Source: Euryarchaeota archaeon UBA102 (GTDB lineage: Archaea > Thermoplasmatota > Poseidoniia > MGIII > CG-Epi1). Taken from it: a DNA stretch of 8,339 bases. Where the stretch lies: contig DAHL01000001.1 in assembly GCA_002509225.1 (NCBI GenBank), forward strand, positions 1 to 8,339, read 5' to 3'. Of this stretch, positions 1 through 6,400 are shown piece by piece; position 1 is the first letter of the stretch, and each line of letters opens with the position of its first letter. The notes beneath the pieces are model-generated. The model had not been told where the DNA came from and did no database searches. It saw only the letters and a program-made list of their open reading frames with translations. Made by a program: the position numbers and the translations under genes.

Positions 1-117
1 GTAAAAAGTACTAGATAGATAAACTGGTGTGTTAACTGCATTTTTCGAAGGATTGGTTCCTGCATGCACTGCCTTAGTTTCTTTTGACATATTTTTAGTT
101 TTATCAGACTTAGACAT
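1..117 (-). CDS. PLP-dependent Cys/Met metabolism enzyme, N-terminal fragment (runs off window)
   Basis: The first 39 codons of a leftward gene are present. It starts at ATG 117..115, stays open to base 1 and continues outside the window. After a short lysine-rich leader (MSKSDKTKN), the segment TKAVHAG, then NP, then AVNTPVYLSSTFY from residue 14 on, is the characteristic N-terminus of the Cys/Met-metabolism PLP family: cystathionine gamma-synthase, cystathionine gamma/beta-lyase, O-acetylhomoserine sulfhydrylase and methionine gamma-lyase. The PLP lysine and the substrate-specificity residues lie outside the window, so the exact reaction cannot be assigned. A second in-frame ATG at 90..88 (Met10) would remove only the leader. 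The gene follows the Lrp regulator by 43 bases on the same strand and is divergent from ahcY-metK, which fits a role in homocysteine, cystathionine or methionine metabolism. The family call is firm; the specific activity is open. Confidence 0.85.
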   Translation of the reverse strand, partial: MSKSDKTKNMSKETKAVHAGTNPSKNAVNTPVYLSSTFY

Positions 118-138
118 TATCAATGCATGTTAGTACAA

Positions 139-147
139 GTTTAAAAC
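139..147 (-). promoter_or_regulatory. Candidate TATA box for the PLP-enzyme gene
   Basis: GTTTTAAAC, read on the minus strand from 147 to 139, lies 22-30 bases upstream of the ATG at 117. That is the spacing expected for an archaeal TATA box when transcription starts at or near the start codon. If real, the gene has its own leaderless promoter in the 43-base gap and need not depend on read-through from the regulator gene. The element is short in an AT-rich background, so it is only a candidate. Confidence 0.4.
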
Positions 148-160
148 GACGATGGCGTTT

Positions 161-586
161 TCATTTAAGTTTAGCAATTCTAACCATAGAGACTGTTCGA
201 TCTATGTTACTTCCGTATCTTTCTCTAAATTTCATTAAGAAATTATCAAAATGTTCCATATCTGAAAATTGCAATTTTATCAGCAAATCAAAATTACCAG
301 TAATGGCTGAAACTTCCGCTACTTCACTCTTTCTAAAAAAATCCTCACCGAGGTAATTATCGCTTCTCCCAGTAACCATCATATAGACTGTAAAGCCTCT
401 TCCAACTTTATCTTCATCTAATTCAATCGTATATTTTTTGATTATACCCTCCCTTTCCAATTTCTTTACTCTATGATGGACAGTACTAGCAGGCATACCT
501 GTTGCTTTAGATAAAAGTTGTATCGAAGCTCTCGAATTTTGCTCAAGTAAAGTCAAAATAATTTGGTCTTTTTGGTCAATTTTCAC
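161..586 (-). CDS. Lrp/AsnC-family transcriptional regulator, GTG start
   Basis: A 141-residue protein of the usual Lrp/AsnC length. Residues 3-50 form the AsnC-type winged helix-turn-helix: it opens KIDQKDQIIL, and the recognition helix falls around ASTVHHRVKKL at residues 33-43, followed by EREGIIKKYT. Residues about 65-138 form the RAM (regulation of amino acid metabolism) domain with a GNFDLLIKL segment at 97-105, the region where the family binds amino acid effectors and forms dimers and octamers. The start is GTG at 586..584. No earlier in-frame ATG is seen, and the next methionine (residue 31) would cut away half of the DNA-binding domain. It sits between a Cys/Met-metabolism gene and a divergent ahcY-metK pair, so the likely role is sensing methionine or another amino acid and controlling these genes and itself. 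That role is inferred from position; the family call is secure. Confidence 0.93.
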   Translation of the reverse strand: MKIDQKDQIILTLLEQNSRASIQLLSKATGMPASTVHHRVKKLEREGIIKKYTIELDEDKVGRGFTVYMMVTGRSDNYLGEDFFRKSEVAEVSAITGNFDLLIKLQFSDMEHFDNFLMKFRERYGSNIDRTVSMVRIAKLK

Positions 587-606
587 ATTATATAATTTAA
601 AGTCTA

Positions 607-616
607 TTATAAAAAT
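607..616 (-). promoter_or_regulatory. Candidate TATA box for the Lrp/AsnC gene
   Basis: TTTTTATAAT, read on the minus strand from 616 to 607, lies 21-30 bases upstream of the GTG start at 586. This matches the position of an archaeal TATA box for a leaderless transcript. The whole intergenic stretch is very AT-rich and contains other TATA-like runs (for example near 587-602 and 621-630), so spacing rather than sequence is the main argument. Confidence 0.4.
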
Positions 617-638
617 ATTTGTATATTTTACAATATTT
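613..638. promoter_or_regulatory. Imperfect inverted repeat, possible regulator operator
   Basis: The left arm AAATATTTGT (613-622) and the right arm ACAATATTT (630-638) are reverse complements apart from one extra T in the left arm, with a 7-base spacer. The repeat lies in the divergent promoter region, just upstream of the putative TATA box of the Lrp/AsnC gene, where an autoregulatory site would be expected. Lrp/AsnC proteins often bind AT-rich palindromes next to their own gene. The AATATT core is itself palindromic and AT-rich, so chance occurrence is a real possibility. Confidence 0.3.
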
Positions 639-689
639 CTATTCTTTTTTGTTTTTTATTCAATTTTATTGTATTTTTATCAAATTAAC

Positions 690-697
690 TTTATATT
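690..697 (+). promoter_or_regulatory. Candidate TATA box for ahcY (and the operon)
   Basis: TTTATATT at 690-697 is close to the archaeal box A consensus and ends 22 bases before the ATG at 719. That would put the transcription start at about the start codon. No Shine-Dalgarno-like purine run occurs between 698 and 718, consistent with a leaderless mRNA. Confidence 0.5.
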
Positions 698-709
698 CTA
701 ACTGTATGA

Positions 710-2146
<1,437 letters not shown>

Positions 2147-2160
2147 CGCATTAGACCTTT

Positions 2161-3303
2161 GTGTTATTTAGAAAATCTTTCACATCAGAATCTGTAACCG
2201 AAGGGCACCCAGATAAGATGGCTGATCGGATTTCGGATTCAGTCCTAGATGCGGCTCTTTCACAGGATAAAAATTCAAGAGTAGCCTGTGAAACATTACT
2301 AACTACAGATTTGGCCGTTATCGCAGGAGAAATAACTACTACGGGTTATATTGATATGGAAAAAGTTGCTAGAGATGCAGTAAAGGATATAGGTTACAAT
2401 TCATCAGAAATGGGTTTCAACTGGAAAAATTTCTCTGTTCAACCGCATATCCATTCTCAATCTGCAGACATATCTCAAGGTGTTACTGAAGGTGAAGGAT
2501 TACATGCACAACAGGGTGCTGGTGACCAAGGTATGATGTTCGGTTTCGCTTGTTCAGAGACTCCAACTCTGATGCCAGCTCCAATTTATTATGCTCATAA
2601 GTTAACAGAACAATTATCCCATGTTCGAAAACAGGGTATTGTCGATTATTTCTATCCAGATGGCAAATCGCAAGTTTCGCTCTCTTATGATGAGAATAAT
2701 GAACCTTCTCACATAGATGCGATAGTAATAGCACAACAGCATGCAGATGGAATTGAACACGATAAAATTAAAGAAGATATAATTGAACACGTCATCAAGA
2801 AAGTAATACCTAGTAATCTTCTCGATCCGATGCCAAACTTACACATCAATGCAACAGGCCGATTCGTTACGGGTGGACCACATGGTGACTGCGGTTTAAC
2901 TGGCCGTAAAATAATAGTAGATACTTATGGCGGTTATGCAAGGCACGGTGGCGGTGCTTTTTCAGGTAAAGACCCTTCAAAGGTAGATCGTTCAGCAGCA
3001 TACGCAGCCAGATGTGTAGCCAAGAATGTAGTAGCTGCCGGTTTAGCTAGTAGGTGCGAATTCAGTTTAGCATATAGTATAGGTGTTGACAAACCGGTTT
3101 CATTAGATGTCAATACCTTCGGAACTAATACCGAATCTGAAGATTCAATTTTAGGAAAAATAAACTCTGTATTCGACTTAACTCCAAGTGGTATAATCGA
3201 TAATTTCGATTTGAAACGGCCAATCTATTCCAATACTTCTGCATACGGTCATTTCGGCAGAGAACATCCAGACTTTACATGGGAAAAGGTCGGCCTCCTA
3301 TAG
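2161..3303 (+). CDS. metK: S-adenosylmethionine synthetase, bacterial-type MetK, GTG start
   Basis: It makes SAM from methionine and ATP, releasing phosphate and diphosphate. The 380 residues match the usual bacterial MetK length. Visible motifs are TSESVTEGHPDK at 8-19 (active-site H16 and D18), the loop SADISQGV at 101-108, GAGDQGMMFGFA at 119-130 (D121/Q123 region), GGPHGDCGLTGRKIIVDTYGG at 238-258 (R249, K250), GGGAFSGKDPSKVDRSAAYAAR at 263-284 (K270, K274, D276), and a C-terminal YGHFGRE. The start is GTG at 2161: an in-frame TAG at 2152-2154 blocks any earlier start, and the first ATG (Met20) would remove H16 and D18. There is no Shine-Dalgarno in the 14-base gap after ahcY, so it is probably co-transcribed with it. 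Most archaea use a different, highly diverged SAM synthetase family, so this copy suggests acquisition from bacteria. Confidence 0.98.
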   Translation: MLFRKSFTSESVTEGHPDKMADRISDSVLDAALSQDKNSRVACETLLTTDLAVIAGEITTTGYIDMEKVARDAVKDIGYNSSEMGFNWKNFSVQPHIHSQSADISQGVTEGEGLHAQQGAGDQGMMFGFACSETPTLMPAPIYYAHKLTEQLSHVRKQGIVDYFYPDGKSQVSLSYDENNEPSHIDAIVIAQQHADGIEHDKIKEDIIEHVIKKVIPSNLLDPMPNLHINATGRFVTGGPHGDCGLTGRKIIVDTYGGYARHGGGAFSGKDPSKVDRSAAYAARCVAKNVVAAGLASRCEFSLAYSIGVDKPVSLDVNTFGTNTESEDSILGKINSVFDLTPSGIIDNFDLKRPIYSNTSAYGHFGREHPDFTWEKVGLL

Positions 3304-3318
3304 ACGTCAAGGTTAAAG

Positions 3319-3337
3319 TACGGACTAATTGTCTGTA
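3319..3337 (+). other. Short hairpin between metK and the giant gene
   Basis: TACGGAC (3319-3325) and GTCTGTA (3331-3337) pair over 7 positions with one G-U, around a TAATT loop. It occupies half of the 38-base gap and ends 4 bases before the ATG at 3342. No T-run follows, so it is not a classical intrinsic terminator. It could affect RNA processing or initiation, or be chance. Confidence 0.3.
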
Positions 3338-3341
3338 TTCT

Positions 3342-3404
3342 ATGCGTCGTCTTGCGACAGTACTCTTGGCTTTGATTTTCATCCTTCCTTCTTCAGTTGG
3401 AGGG
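3342..3404 (+). other. Signal peptide of the giant protein
   Basis: Residues 1-21 show a basic n-region (MRR), a hydrophobic core (LATVLLALIFILP) and a small, polar end (SSVGG), followed by the mature start WPMFAHD. This is a Sec-type signal. No cysteine lies at the end of the core, so it is not a lipoprotein signal. The exact cleavage site is uncertain by a few residues. The predicted signal also supports ATG 3342 as the true start. Confidence 0.85.
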
Positions 3405-6400
3405 TGGCCTATGTTTGCTCATGATTCTAATCATACAGGCCATTCAGATCATTATGAAAGATCTATAGGTTCCAAAGGTCCCGTATTAATGTGGGATTAT
3501 GGGGATGTCAATCAAGCATCTGAAGAAGATGATGTCTGCACTCCAGATTCCGTTCCAATCTCTGATACTTTTTATTGTGAAGAGGTCTTCTCTTGGAGCA
3601 CCACTATCGGTGATTTTTCTTCAAACGTAGTTGGTGATTATGACAAAAACGTTTCTCATATTGTTTATGCAACAGTAGAATATGATGGAAGCAATCTTAC
3701 AGGATTTCTCATCATACGCGAAGGTTCTCCAGTAGGTGATCGAGGCGATTCCGGTAATTTAATGTGGAGAGGTTCTTTAGGAAATATAACTCAATATCTA
3801 AACGGCTTCGAGGATTTTGAAATCGCATACGGTACTCCTTCTCTAGCCGATTTTGATCAAAATGGATATTTAGAAATCGCTATTCCTACTCCAGATGGTA
3901 TTGTAAAATTCTTCGAGCCCAAAATTCATTACAATTCTAATAATCAAACTTATTCATCTGAACCATCTGTTTGGACTTCAAATCAATCATATAATACTAA
4001 TTTAGAAATATTTCGTAGTAATCCAGCTATTTCAGATATAGATTCGGATTCAAAACCAGATATTGTCGTATCAGGTATCGATGGCAACGATTTACATATA
4101 ATGGCAATAGATGGTGCTTCTCATTCTCTTATATGGGATTTCCAACCTACTTGTCCAGACCCAGAGAATCCATGCGATGTAACTGAGGTATCATCACCTG
4201 TCGTTTTAGCAGAAGGCTCCAATCCAACTATTTTTAATTCAGTTATACAGAATAATCAATTAGCAGTTTATGGTATCCAGGAAACGAGTAATGGCATTTC
4301 AGTTCTAAATGATTGGGCCCCTCACACTGTCGGCTACGCGTATTCACCAGATGATGATGCCAGTTATCACCCTATGATTCCTAGTATCGTTTTGGCTAAC
4401 ATGGATTCCGATAGTGATATGGAATTAATTGTAGCACAACCCTTTGCAGGCGATTTTGAAGATGATGACGATGAAGAAAAAAATGCTCGTCTTCATTTAT
4501 TAGATTTGGATAATTCTACAGCTACTGGATGGTCCTCTCCATTCGTTTTAGATGGTAGTTCTAGTGGAAATAACGATATAGATGCAACGCCCGCAGTTGG
4601 CGATTTAGATGGCGATGGTGAATTAGATATAGTCGTAGTCAGTTGGGTTGATGAGGGTGCTTTTACTAGTGAAAAATCATTTGTTTGGGCTTTAACTCCC
4701 AATAAACAATTAAGATGGTCTGAAGCTTTCGATTCCAATTCAGAAGAGGGAAACGATGACGATGAACACTCAATTTCTTCACCAATCGTAGCTGTAATAA
4801 ATACTGCAGATTCTCTAGAAGATTCAAATGATGACGTCTTTTTCTGTGTTACTCCAACCTGTTATGCAATTGATGGTATGGGTGAATACGCAGGAGAAGC
4901 TAGTGATTCTTTTGAAATATGGAATGTAACTCTGCCTAATAGATTTAGCGATAATCGTATTTTCAATTCTCCATCTGCAAGCGATTTAGATAATGATGGC
5001 ATTTTGGATTTAGTTATAGATGCTGCCATTCTATCTGCAGATTTAGCTGAGTTAGAAATCAATCCTGAAGATTTCACTATTTTGGATGAGAATGGAGAAG
5101 AAGTATCGAGTGCTTTACAACATCAAAATCTCAGTTTTAGTATAACTGTTTACAATACTGGTAATAGCAAAGCTGAAGACGTTGATATAGAGCTTAGACT
5201 CAACGATCCAAACGAAGGAGACTTGATTACAGATTCAATTTCTGTAGATATTAATGCAGGCTCATTCATAACTTTAGATGATATCACTTGGTCTCCCTCT
5301 ATTACAGGTTCTCATGATATTTGGTGTGTCGTAGTTCCGAATAATAATGAAGAAGTAAGATATGATAACAATAATGTTAGTAAACCCATAGACATCAGAC
5401 CAGAGTATGGTGTTGAACTAACTACCGACAGTATCATACAAAATACCAATTCCGATGAGTCTGCCAACTTTACGATAGATATTAGAAATATAGGGCTCAA
5501 TGAAGATTCCTTTACAGCATCTCTCGAACCATCCAATTGGTCATGGTCTCTAAATGACGATGCCATTCTAAACAATCTAGATGCAAATGAAACGGTAGAA
5601 ATAATTTTGAGTATAACTCCAGAAAGCACCACTCCTATTGGAAACTACAGTTTTAATTTTACAATCACATCTGAAGGGAATAATAGTCAATCAGATTCTC
5701 TAAACTTAACAGTTTCAGTTAATCAAACATACGGCGTTACTCTCGAAGTCTTAGGCTCCGATGAAAGAACAGTATTTCCAGATACAACAGTTAGTTACAC
5801 TGTACGACTTCGTAATTCTGGAAATTATGAAGATACTTTTTCACTCTCCTCAGATAACGGCGATTCGCAATGGGATGATCCTGAAATCCATTCAAACAAT
5901 TCACAAATTTCCGAAGTAACATTGGACAGTGATGAATACATCGATTTGGATTTTATTATACAAACTCCTGAGGATGCAGATCGTGGTGATTTCAAAGTAT
6001 TCGGAATTCATGCCTTTTCTGATGGCGATTCTTCTGTAAGTGCAACTAAAGATGTTACAACAACAGTAGGGCAACTCATGGCTCTTACATTAGATCTAAC
6101 TGAATTTGCAGGAAGCGTTGCAAGTTTCGATTTACAATATACCGATTTAGCAGAAGACAGCTCTGCTCATAGCTATCGTCTTTGTATGGACGATTCCGAT
6201 TCTAATTGGCCAGGATGGGAATATACTCTAGAATATGATGGCGATTCATGTGTTGATAATTATTACATTTATTCTGGAGATATAGGTAATGCTTGGTTGA
6301 ATATTACAATACCTGATGACGAATCTGTATGGGGAACTGAATTAACCATAGCTATAGATTCATACATTTCCGGACGTAAAGATACAGTATATCTAACTCT

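Noticed and set aside
123..356. Rightward 77-codon reading frame opposite the Lrp/AsnC gene
   Set aside because: It lies wholly antisense to the regulator apart from its first bases, has no recognisable protein features and is a shadow of the real gene.
583..588. ATG at 588..586 as the start of the Lrp/AsnC gene
   Set aside because: It is out of frame with the regulator and is followed at once by TGA; the in-frame start is the GTG at 586..584.
2147..2160. SAM riboswitch or other leader element before metK
   Set aside because: Only 14 bases separate ahcY from metK, and the 132-base region before ahcY is nearly pure AT with no structured aptamer visible.
4477..4483. Run of seven A residues as a possible frameshift in the giant gene
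   Set aside because: The same frame continues with coherent domain motifs on both sides, so there is no sign of a broken or slipped frame.
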